Source: Calditrichia bacterium (GTDB lineage: Bacteria; Calditrichota; Calditrichia; RBG-13-44-9; J042). From it: a DNA stretch of 5,476 nucleotides. A model generated the notes under the pieces. The model saw only the letters and a list, made by a program, of their open reading frames with translations, had not been told where the DNA came from and did not search any database. The DNA is taken from positions 1 to 5,476 of the forward strand of contig JAUIFT010000242.1 in assembly GCA_030430345.1 (NCBI GenBank). Direction: 5' to 3'. Each line of letters starts with the position of its first letter. The first letter of the stretch is position 1. This document shows positions 1 through 5,016 of the stretch, in pieces. Made by a program: the position numbers and the translations under genes.

Positions 1-124
1 AAACCGAGGTCATATGATGAGCTTGCAGTTTTTCAACCGCATGCTGCATCTCTTCCATGCTAAGCGAGCTCGACTGAAAATCGATTCCCCCAAAGCCATT
101 TACTTGAAAATCGAATAGATTCAT
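1..124 (-). CDS. nagA: NagA-like N-acetylglucosamine-6-phosphate deacetylase, N-terminal fragment (runs off the left edge)
   Basis: Only the first 41 codons lie in the window. The protein begins MNLFDFQVNGFGGIDF, which matches the conserved D-x-QVNG-x-GG-(V/I)DF strand of N-acetylglucosamine-6-phosphate deacetylases (amidohydrolase fold). These enzymes convert GlcNAc-6-phosphate to glucosamine-6-phosphate and acetate in the cytoplasm, in amino-sugar and cell-wall recycling. The following SMEEMQHAVEKLQAHHMTSV fits the helix that comes next in this family. The start is well fixed: AAAGGAG sits six bases upstream, and the in-frame stop at 170-172 leaves no other ATG, GTG or TTG. Typical NagA has about 50 residues before this motif, so the usual N-terminal beta-sandwich segment is missing. 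The metal and catalytic residues lie outside the window, so a related amidohydrolase is possible. The gene is divergent from rtcA and has its own promoter with an overlapping operator. Confidence 0.68.
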   Translation of the reverse strand, partial: MNLFDFQVNGFGGIDFQSSSLSMEEMQHAVEKLQAHHMTSV

Positions 125-130
125 TTTATG

Positions 131-137
131 CTCCTTT
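131..137 (-). promoter_or_regulatory. Shine-Dalgarno site of the nagA-like gene
   Basis: On the minus strand AAAGGAG lies six bases before the ATG at 124. It is a strong ribosome binding site and fixes the unusually short N-terminus of the nagA-like protein. Confidence 0.8.
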
Positions 138-185
138 ATTGTATATATTTTCTTACGTTTTTCAGTTACTCATAACAAAAAATAG

Positions 186-199
186 TGAAAACGATAACA
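186..199. promoter_or_regulatory. LacI/CcpA-family operator (cre-like) over the -10 box
   Basis: TGAAAACGATAACA fits the CcpA cre consensus TGWAANCGNTNWCA at every position. Regulators of the LacI family bind such pseudo-palindromes with a central CG. The site covers the predicted -10 box (191-196) of the nagA-like gene, where a bound repressor would block transcription. A sugar-responsive repressor of amino-sugar use is the natural inference, but no regulator gene is in the window. Confidence 0.5.
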
Positions 200-219
200 A
201 ACAAAAATGTGATAGTCAA
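191..219 (-). promoter_or_regulatory. Probable sigma70 promoter of the nagA-like gene
   Basis: On the minus strand TTGACT (214-219, 5/6 to consensus) and TATCGT (191-196, 4/6) are separated by exactly 17 bases. Transcription would begin near position 184, giving a leader of about 60 bases before the ATG at 124. The -10 box lies inside a LacI-family-like operator, which supports a regulated promoter. The call rests on sequence match only. Confidence 0.5.
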
Positions 220-238
220 GAATAAGATAAAAAAATCA

Positions 239-261
239 CAAACGTTTGATGAACGTTTTCA
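239..261. promoter_or_regulatory. Paired AACGTT boxes, possible auxiliary operators
   Basis: The perfect 10-base palindrome CAAACGTTTG (239-248) is followed by GAACGTTTTCA (251-261). Their CG centres are 11 bases apart, about one helical turn. The second box shares the 8-mer CGTTTTCA with the reverse strand of the cre-like site at 186-199. The boxes lie about 51 and 62 bases from that site, close to five and six helical turns. This could be an upstream operator pair acting on either divergent gene; binding is inferred. Confidence 0.35.
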
Positions 262-331
262 AGTGGCTGTTTATTTAAAGCTTAAAGCTTTCGTTTCTGA
301 GTGGCAATATTGGAGATAAGTCCGTTGTAAA

Positions 332-358
332 ATGACATTTTTAGTATTAGTTTAGAAT
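332..358 (+). promoter_or_regulatory. Weak candidate promoter of rtcA
   Basis: ATGACA (332-337) and TAGAAT (353-358) are each 5/6 to the sigma70 hexamers, but the spacer is only 15 bases. The start of transcription would be near 365, about 25 bases before the rtcA ATG. No GG-N10-GC sigma54 element, as used for rtcBA in Escherichia coli, was found here. Confidence 0.3.
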
Positions 359-374
359 TAATCAGATCGGACTT

Positions 375-381
375 AGAGGAG
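375..381 (+). promoter_or_regulatory. Shine-Dalgarno site of rtcA
   Basis: AGAGGAG ends eight bases before the ATG at 390. It is a good ribosome binding site and confirms that start. Confidence 0.75.
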
Positions 382-389
382 CAATTTAA

Positions 390-1409
390 ATGCGCATAAT
401 TGAAGGCGCTCAAGGAGAAGGTGGCGGGCAAATTTTACGCTCATCCATTACACTGTCACTCCTGACCAAAACCCCATTTCAGATTACATCCATTCGTGCC
501 GGACGGAAAAAGCCGGGATTAATGCGGCAGCATCTAACGGCCGTCAAGGCAGCGACGGAAATTAGTGGAGCAACTGTGGAAGGTGCGGTAATGGGCTCCC
601 AATCGCTCACGTTTCACCCCGGAGAAGTGCAGGGAGGAGAATATCATTTTGCCGTGGGAACCGCCGGTAGTGCTACGCTGGTATTACAGACCATCCTGCC
701 GACATTGCTAATTGCGAAAAAGCCCAGCAAAATCATCCTGGAAGGGGGCACACACAATCCTTATGCGCCGCCCTATCCGTTTCTGGAAAAAGCGTTCCTG
801 CCGTTACTGAGCAAAATGGGGGCCGGGATTACGGTTCGCCTGGAAAGAGCCGGCTTTTACCCGGCAGGCGGTGGCAAGTTTGTCATTGAAGTCAAGCCGG
901 TAAAAAAACTAAAACGCCTGGATATTCTCGATCGGGGAACTGTTGTGCGTCGCCAGGCGAGAGCGATTGTCTCCGCCCTGCCGAAACATATCGCAGACAG
1001 GGAACTGGCCGTCATTAAGAATAAACTGGGCTGGGAAGCGGATTGCTTGCAAAAAGAGGTATTGAGAAATCCACGCGGACCGGGCAACATTCTTTCTCTG
1101 GAAGTCGAATCCGAACATGTTACCGAAGTATTTACCGGTTTTGGAGAAGTGAAGAAATCTGCGGAAATGGTGGCGGAGTATGCGCTGCGCCAGGCGAAGA
1201 AATATTTAAGCAGCAACGCCGCAATTGGTCGTTTCCTCGCTGATCAGTTGATTATTCCCATGGCAATGGCGGGGGGCGGCGAATTTTCAACGCTACCATT
1301 GTCCCGCCATACCGAAACAAATATTAACATTACCAAAACTTTTTTGGACATAGCCATCGCCGTCGAGCCCTCAGAAGCATACGATCAGATTATCCGAATC
1401 AATGCCTAG
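390..1409 (+). CDS. rtcA: RNA 3'-terminal phosphate cyclase RtcA
   Basis: RtcA uses ATP to convert RNA 3'-phosphate ends to 2',3'-cyclic phosphates by way of an enzyme-adenylate and an RNA-adenylate. It acts in cytoplasmic RNA repair. The 339-residue length equals the E. coli enzyme. Family signatures occur in order: GAQGEGGGQILR (residues 6-17), SIRAGRKKPGL-RQHLTAVKAATE (about 34-57), VGTAGSATLVLQT (about 89-101), GGTHNPYAPP (about 119-128), GFYPAGGG (about 154-161), and GPGNILSLEVESE within the inserted domain region. A late SRHTETNI motif contains H307, equivalent to the adenylated histidine (His309) of E. coli RtcA. An AGAGGAG Shine-Dalgarno site fixes the start. No rtcB ligase or rtcR regulator is adjacent, so it appears as a single gene. 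Its stop codon overlaps that of the convergent lipoprotein gene. Nothing looks broken and the identification is very secure. Confidence 0.97.
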   Translation: MRIIEGAQGEGGGQILRSSITLSLLTKTPFQITSIRAGRKKPGLMRQHLTAVKAATEISGATVEGAVMGSQSLTFHPGEVQGGEYHFAVGTAGSATLVLQTILPTLLIAKKPSKIILEGGTHNPYAPPYPFLEKAFLPLLSKMGAGITVRLERAGFYPAGGGKFVIEVKPVKKLKRLDILDRGTVVRRQARAIVSALPKHIADRELAVIKNKLGWEADCLQKEVLRNPRGPGNILSLEVESEHVTEVFTGFGEVKKSAEMVAEYALRQAKKYLSSNAAIGRFLADQLIIPMAMAGGGEFSTLPLSRHTETNINITKTFLDIAIAVEPSEAYDQIIRINA

Positions 1410-2014
1410 CGGCGCATGGAAATAGAAGTGTTCTCTGGCGCTGCATTGGGATTGGCCCGGCCAACTTTTTTCACTTCCAGCATGTCGACTAAAATGCCGC
1501 CTTCAATGAGCATGCCGGCATGGAGTGTTAACATCAAACTTTTGTTCGGCGGGCAATAGAGAATGCCGTCGGCAGTAACCGGTTGCCACTCCGGATCGAC
1601 GATATGGGCCTGAATCGCTTCGCTGATGTCATGATCCGCAACGGTCGAAAGCTCAATGTAGCCGCCAAAATCGAGGCTTTTTCCCCAGCACTGCACCGTG
1701 AAATATCCACCGTTGCGAAGCGGCTGGCTGACAAATGTACCGGATGGCAGCATCATACCGCCTTCAACTTTTAATGAACGGGCGCCGCCGCCGGGAGGCG
1801 TGTCTGCGGAGAAAGAGGGTGATTCGGTCCAATACCAGCGCAAAGTATCCTGGGTGGATTCAAAGGAGTTAAAAAAGACGGTATTTTTTTTAGTTTCCAC
1901 TTTCTGACGTAATTGCTGAGAACAGCTCATGAAAAGAAAAACGCCTAAAATCAGAAAAAAGAATTTCAGATAACTTTTTTTCGAATAAAATTGATTCGTT
2001 CTTTCCGGGGTCAT
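1406..2014 (-). CDS. Putative lipoprotein with a predicted beta-sandwich domain, function unknown
   Basis: The 202-residue product starts with a basic stretch (R5, K12, K13, K17) and a hydrophobic core (about 18-29). It ends in FMSC with the lipidation cysteine at C31, a slightly atypical lipobox. Residue 32 is Ser, not Asp, so outer-membrane sorting by Lol rules is plausible. The mature part begins with a polar linker and then alternates short hydrophobic strands with Gly/Ser turns: FFNSFES, W-rich WYWTES, ARSLKVEGG, YFTVQCWGK, YIELSTVAD, LMLTLHAGM and a closing GGILVDMLEVKKV. This pattern resembles jelly-roll carbohydrate-binding modules of the CBM4/9 type, but that is inference; I do not recognise a named family. 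GGAG seven bases before the ATG supports the start. The gene converges on rtcA, sharing CTAG for both stops, and diverges from lpxK. Confidence 0.82.
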   Translation of the reverse strand: MTPERTNQFYSKKSYLKFFFLILGVFLFMSCSQQLRQKVETKKNTVFFNSFESTQDTLRWYWTESPSFSADTPPGGGARSLKVEGGMMLPSGTFVSQPLRNGGYFTVQCWGKSLDFGGYIELSTVADHDISEAIQAHIVDPEWQPVTADGILYCPPNKSLMLTLHAGMLIEGGILVDMLEVKKVGRANPNAAPENTSISMRR

Positions 2015-2018
2015 ATCG

Positions 2019-2047
2019 TTGCTCCAATCGATTTTATTATGTATAAT
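2019..2047 (+). promoter_or_regulatory. Candidate promoter reading towards lpxK
   Basis: A perfect TATAAT (2042-2047) is preceded at 17 bases by TTGCTC (2019-2024), which matches only the TTG of the -35 consensus. Transcription would start near 2054 and give lpxK a leader of about 210 bases containing the heptamer repeat. The site lies at the very start of the divergent lipoprotein gene, so the two units may interfere. Chance TATAAT in AT-rich DNA is a real alternative. Confidence 0.33.
2022..2025 (-). promoter_or_regulatory. Shine-Dalgarno site of the lipoprotein gene
   Basis: GGAG on the minus strand lies seven bases before the ATG at 2014 and supports that start. It also lies within the -35/-10 stretch of a candidate promoter on the opposite strand. 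Confidence 0.6.
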
Positions 2048-2226
2048 TTTTGCACTTTTATTTCTTGTTATTTCGGCATCTTTATGTTTGAAATCTTTTC
2101 CTGATGCGGTTTTGAGAACAATCGTTACTGCTGATACAGTTCATTTTGCAATTGCTATGCCTGAAATACAACTTCAGGGAAAAACGATAGTAAGACAGCC
2201 ATTTGATAATTCAATAAAGAAACTCC

Positions 2227-2261
2227 AACAACGATCAACGATCAGCGAACAACGAACAACG
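2227..2261 (+). repeat. Heptanucleotide tandem repeat, five copies
   Basis: Five head-to-tail 7-mers are visible: AACAACG, ATCAACG, ATCAGCG, AACAACG, AACAACG (consensus AWCARCG). A sixth partial copy, AACATG, contains the lpxK start codon. Short tandemly repeated heptanucleotides are known from intergenic DNA of cyanobacteria and some other bacteria. Here the repeat occupies the place of the ribosome binding site, so copy-number change could alter lpxK expression (inference). Confidence 0.85.
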
Positions 2262-2264
2262 AAC

Positions 2265-3323
2265 ATGAGCGTCCTTTCGAAAATTATGAAAATTCTAAAA
2301 TGGGTCCTGCTGCCGTTGGGAATTGTCCATTGGTGTGTTTTGCAATTGAGGCATTTCTGTTATGACCGGGGCATCTTTACAGTTAAAAAATTGCCTGTAC
2401 CGGTTATTTCTATTGGCAATATTCAACTGGGCGGCACCGGCAAAACGCCTTTTGTGCAAATGTGTATAGATTTGCTTCAGGATCAATATCGCCTGGGAAT
2501 ACTCTCCCGGGGATATGGCCGCAAATCCCGCGATCATTTAATCCTTTCTGCAAGTCCGGAAGAAAAGCAATTGCCGCATATTGACGATATCGGTGATGAA
2601 CCGGGAATGCTGTTGAAGCGATTGACGTCCGGCGCATTGGGGATTGGCGCTGAGAGATATGCCGTCGGTAGAGAATTATTGGCAGCGCAGCCGGTCGATC
2701 TCATATTACTCGATGATGGATTTCAACATCGCAGCCTGAAACGCAATCTGGATATTTGCCTGATCGATGTTTCCCAATGGCACTTTCACCCCTTTCTTTT
2801 TCCGTTCAGCAGATTACGGGATGTGAAAAGCGCATTAGGACGCGCCAACATTATTGTCCTTACCAAAGGGGAAAATTTCCCGGAGCGGGAAATCAAGTTG
2901 ACGGATTGGATATCTGAAAAATACCAGCAGACAGTATTTGTTGGACGTTTCATTACGGACCAATTTGAGCGATTGGATGGCAGCAAAATTTCCATTGAAA
3001 CGATTAAAAAAGGAAAAGCCGGCGCCTTCTGCGGGATAGCCAATCCCGCAAATTTTTTCGACAGTATTGAGCGGGAGAACATCACGCTGATTTATCAGCG
3101 GGCATTGGCCGATCATCAGGAATATGAGAAAACAGTGCTGGAAAAAATTAACCGGGAAACGGCTGGATTGTCCACGGTTATTATCACTGAAAAAGATGCG
3201 GTTAAGCTGAGTGACAATCGTTGTCTACCGGAAGTTCTTGCTGCAAAAATTGTGGTGATGAAAATTCACTTAAAATTGACAAATGAAAAATTGTTTTTGA
3301 AAAAAATGAAGTTAATCCTATAA
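2265..3323 (+). CDS. lpxK: Tetraacyldisaccharide 4'-kinase LpxK (lipid A pathway)
   Basis: LpxK is a membrane-associated P-loop kinase that phosphorylates the 4' position of tetraacyldisaccharide-1-phosphate to form lipid IVA. From the ATG at 2265 the product is 352 residues, a usual family length. A hydrophobic N-terminal helix (about 10-28) leads into PVPVISIGNIQLGGTGKTP. Its Walker A lysine is K60, followed by T61. Next come SRGYGR (81-86), GDEP (110-113, containing the family's conserved acidic pair) and the Walker B-like LLDDGFQHR (148-156). The late TEKDAVKL motif, typical of LpxK, follows. The open frame extends upstream to 2019, but that part is not LpxK-like. Neither 2265 nor the alternative ATG at 2286 (MKILKW, 345 residues) has a Shine-Dalgarno site, so the start is uncertain within about seven codons. 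The gene stands alone between a lipoprotein gene and tRNA genes. Its presence shows the host makes lipid A. Confidence 0.95.
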   Translation: MSVLSKIMKILKWVLLPLGIVHWCVLQLRHFCYDRGIFTVKKLPVPVISIGNIQLGGTGKTPFVQMCIDLLQDQYRLGILSRGYGRKSRDHLILSASPEEKQLPHIDDIGDEPGMLLKRLTSGALGIGAERYAVGRELLAAQPVDLILLDDGFQHRSLKRNLDICLIDVSQWHFHPFLFPFSRLRDVKSALGRANIIVLTKGENFPEREIKLTDWISEKYQQTVFVGRFITDQFERLDGSKISIETIKKGKAGAFCGIANPANFFDSIERENITLIYQRALADHQEYEKTVLEKINRETAGLSTVIITEKDAVKLSDNRCLPEVLAAKIVVMKIHLKLTNEKLFLKKMKLIL

Positions 3324-3378
3324 AAAATATAAGTTTGTGTGAGGTGCGATTTTTGTAAATAAAAGTTATAATTAACAG

Positions 3379-3407
3379 TTGACAACCCAACAAACGCATA
3401 CTATATT
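3379..3407 (+). promoter_or_regulatory. Strong sigma70 promoter of the tRNA genes
   Basis: A perfect -35 TTGACA (3379-3384), a 17-base spacer and TATATT (3402-3407, 5/6) form a near-consensus promoter. The preceding stretch (about 3344-3378) is AT-rich and could act as an UP element. The bases after the -10, GGGAGCC (3408-3414), form a G+C-rich discriminator, typical of stable-RNA promoters under stringent control. Transcription would start near 3414, only about six bases before tRNA-fMet. Confidence 0.85.
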
Positions 3408-3419
3408 GGGAGCCTTGAT

Positions 3420-3493
<74 letters not shown>

Positions 3494-3524
3494 CTAAGTC
3501 TGGCGACAGTCAGTATGATAAGAA

Positions 3525-3598
3525 GGCGGCATAGCTCAGTTGGTTAGAGCAGCGGAATCATAATCCGCGTGTCCGGGGTTCGAATCCCTGTGCCGCCA
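3525..3598 (+). tRNA. tRNA with CAU anticodon, probably elongator tRNA-Met (tRNA-Ile2 not excluded)
   Basis: A complete 74-base cloverleaf without encoded CCA. The acceptor GGCGGCA (3525-3531) pairs fully with TGCCGCC (3591-3597), with discriminator A3598. The anticodon stem GCGGA/TCCGC encloses ATCATAA with CAT at 3559-3561. The T-stem is CGGGG/CCCTG with one G-U pair. Full pairing at 1-72 rules out an initiator. CAU tRNAs are either elongator Met or the Ile2 isoacceptor that TilS converts to lysidine. G4-C69 and G5-C68 here differ from the C4-G69 and C5-G68 of E. coli tRNA-Ile2, a TilS identity region. The overall sequence resembles elongator Met of several bacteria, so Met is favoured. It lies 31 bases after tRNA-fMet and 20 bases before tilS. 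Confidence 0.93.
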
Positions 3599-3618
3599 CT
3601 TTCTTTTCCTTCCAATTT

Positions 3619-5016
3619 ATGAATAACTCACTTAAATTTACGTTTTTAAATTTTGTCAATCAGCATCAGTTGATTGAGCGAAATCAGCATTTGCTTGTTG
3701 CTGTCAGCGGCGGTGTCGATTCAATGGTTTTGCTGCACTTGCTAAGGAGCTGGCAACGATACTTTGCCTTGAAGATTACCGTCGCACATTTTAATCATCA
3801 ACTACGCGGTGCGGCAGCTGATGCCGATGCGCAATTCGTAGCAGATTTTTGCCGGGAAAATAATCTGCCTGTGCTAACCGGCCGGGGAAATGTGAAAGAA
3901 TTTGCACTTTCCGAAAAACAATCGCCGGAAGCAGCAGCGCGGATGCTGCGGGAAAGATTTCTCCGGGATGCGCAAGTTGCCGCCGGGTGCGATGCTATTG
4001 TAACCGGTCATCACCTTGACGATCAAATGGAGACGTTGCTGATGCGTCTGCTCAGCGGGAGTGGTCTGGATGGCCTGGCCGGTATTCGCATTCGCCGGGA
4101 GCAATTTCTGCGCCCGTTGCTTTTTGCGCGGCGCCAGGCAATTATCGATTACGCTAAGGCGAAAAATATTGCTTTTGTTGAAGATGCATCTAACCAGGAT
4201 TTAAACTTTCGGCGCAATCAAATCCGCCACCAATTGATTCCCTTTTTGAATGAACACTTTGACTACTATAACCCCGCATCTTTTTTAAATATCGGGCTTT
4301 TGATCCAGGAGTGGCTGCCCTACATTGAAAATCAGGCTGAATTATGCTTCCTTTCGCCGAAAAAAAGCGCCAGCGAAAATAAAATTCGCCTTGATATACC
4401 GACGTTCAAGGGGTATTTTTCCGGGATACAGATTAAAGCGCTGGAATTGGCTTTGTCTCGTTTATGCAGCGAAGAAAAAAAAATGACAACCCGGCAGTTT
4501 CAAAATTTTTCCCGCTGGTTAAAGAAAACAAATTTTTCCGGAGAATATCGTTTGGATGAATCTGTGCTTGTTCGCCGGGAAAAAAACGAATTGATCTTTG
4601 AGAAATGCATAAAAAAAACGCTGGATATTATCCCGCTTACGGAAATCTATAATGGAGAATCGTATCTTTTTCCGGAATTGGGAATCTCTTTGAGGACAGA
4701 TTTCGTTGAGAGAGAAGACGCAGTGTTTAATAACGCTCCTGAAGAAGAGTATTTAGATGCTGCTAAGTTGACCTTTCCACTATTGCTAAGGAGCTGGCAG
4801 GCAGGAGATCGTTTTCAGCCGCTGGGGATGAAGCAGGGGAAAAAAATCAGCGACTTTCTGACGGATGAAAAAGAGCTTCGTTATTCGAAAAAAATAACAC
4901 CGGTTATGCTGAATCAAGCGGAAGTCATCTGCGTCCCCGGGGTGAGAATTAGTGAGAAATATAAAATTAAATCTAAAACGGAAACGGTGCTAAAAATTAA
5001 AGTTACAAAATTATGA
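3619..5016 (+). CDS. tilS: tRNA(Ile)-lysidine synthetase TilS
   Basis: TilS joins lysine to C34 of the CAU-anticodon tRNA-Ile2 using ATP, which changes its codon reading from AUG to AUA and its charging from Met to Ile. The 465-residue protein has the whole family architecture. The N-terminal PP-loop SGGVDS is at residues 30-35. It is followed by AHFNHQLRG (56-64), TGHHLDDQMETLLMRLLSGSGLDGLAGI (129-156) and the RPLL-NQDLNFRRNQIRHQLIPFL region. A middle helical domain comes next, then a C-terminal TilS_C domain from about residue 385 with SWQAGDRFQPLGM-GKKISDFL and a final ICVPGVRISEKYKI stretch. The ATG is only 20 bases behind a tRNA, with a pyrimidine-rich leader and no Shine-Dalgarno site; no other start fits better. 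It overlaps hpt by four bases. A 17-base sequence encoding LLRSWQ occurs twice in the gene. Confidence 0.97.
   Translation: MNNSLKFTFLNFVNQHQLIERNQHLLVAVSGGVDSMVLLHLLRSWQRYFALKITVAHFNHQLRGAAADADAQFVADFCRENNLPVLTGRGNVKEFALSEKQSPEAAARMLRERFLRDAQVAAGCDAIVTGHHLDDQMETLLMRLLSGSGLDGLAGIRIRREQFLRPLLFARRQAIIDYAKAKNIAFVEDASNQDLNFRRNQIRHQLIPFLNEHFDYYNPASFLNIGLLIQEWLPYIENQAELCFLSPKKSASENKIRLDIPTFKGYFSGIQIKALELALSRLCSEEKKMTTRQFQNFSRWLKKTNFSGEYRLDESVLVRREKNELIFEKCIKKTLDIIPLTEIYNGESYLFPELGISLRTDFVEREDAVFNNAPEEEYLDAAKLTFPLLLRSWQAGDRFQPLGMKQGKKISDFLTDEKELRYSKKITPVMLNQAEVICVPGVRISEKYKIKSKTETVLKIKVTKL
3739..3755 (+). repeat. 17-base exact direct repeat within tilS, copy 1
   Basis: TTGCTAAGGAGCTGGCA occurs here and again at 4783-4799. 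Both copies are in frame and encode LLRSWQ, at residues 41-46 (PP-loop domain) and 389-394 (C-terminal domain). Confidence 0.9.
4783..4799 (+). repeat. 17-base exact direct repeat within tilS, copy 2
   Basis: Second copy of TTGCTAAGGAGCTGGCA, 1044 bases after the first and in the same codon phase. It lies at the start of the C-terminal domain, just before AGDRFQPLGM. Confidence 0.9.

Larger units (their letters stand above)
2015..2264. other. AT-rich stretch between the lipoprotein gene and lpxK, unexplained open frame
   Basis: No recognisable gene is seen here. The frame of lpxK is open without a stop for 82 codons upstream (from a TTG at 2019) and would encode a hydrophobic leader followed by an unfamiliar polar stretch. 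LpxK proteins do not have such an extension, no Shine-Dalgarno site precedes it, and it runs through a 7-base tandem repeat. I therefore treat it as non-coding or a remnant. It may hold a promoter (2019-2047) and the heptamer repeat (2227-2261). Confidence 0.45.

Noticed and set aside
277..291. Two AAGCTT hexamers in a near-palindrome
   Set aside because: Only a short AT-rich repeat with no promoter or terminator geometry; no function can be supported.
301..316. TGGCA-like start of a sigma54 promoter upstream of rtcA
   Set aside because: The GG at 303-304 is not followed by GC ten bases later; the GG at 265-266 also fails this test.
857..1216. 119-codon open frame on the minus strand within rtcA
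   Set aside because: It is a shadow of the conserved rtcA coding frame with no supporting signals.
2040..2068. Minus-strand promoter for the lipoprotein gene with -10 TATACA at 2040-2045
   Set aside because: The position is reasonable, but the hexamer at the -35 position (ACAAGA) matches the consensus at only two bases, so the call is not supported.
3324..3378. Intrinsic terminator after lpxK
   Set aside because: There are A- and T-rich runs but no stable GC hairpin followed by a T-run; the stretch fits better as an UP element for the tRNA promoter.
3500..3509. Small hairpin CTG-GCGA-CAG between the two tRNAs
   Set aside because: A three-base-pair stem with a GNRA-type loop is too weak to be a terminator and has no T-run; it could at most affect tRNA processing.
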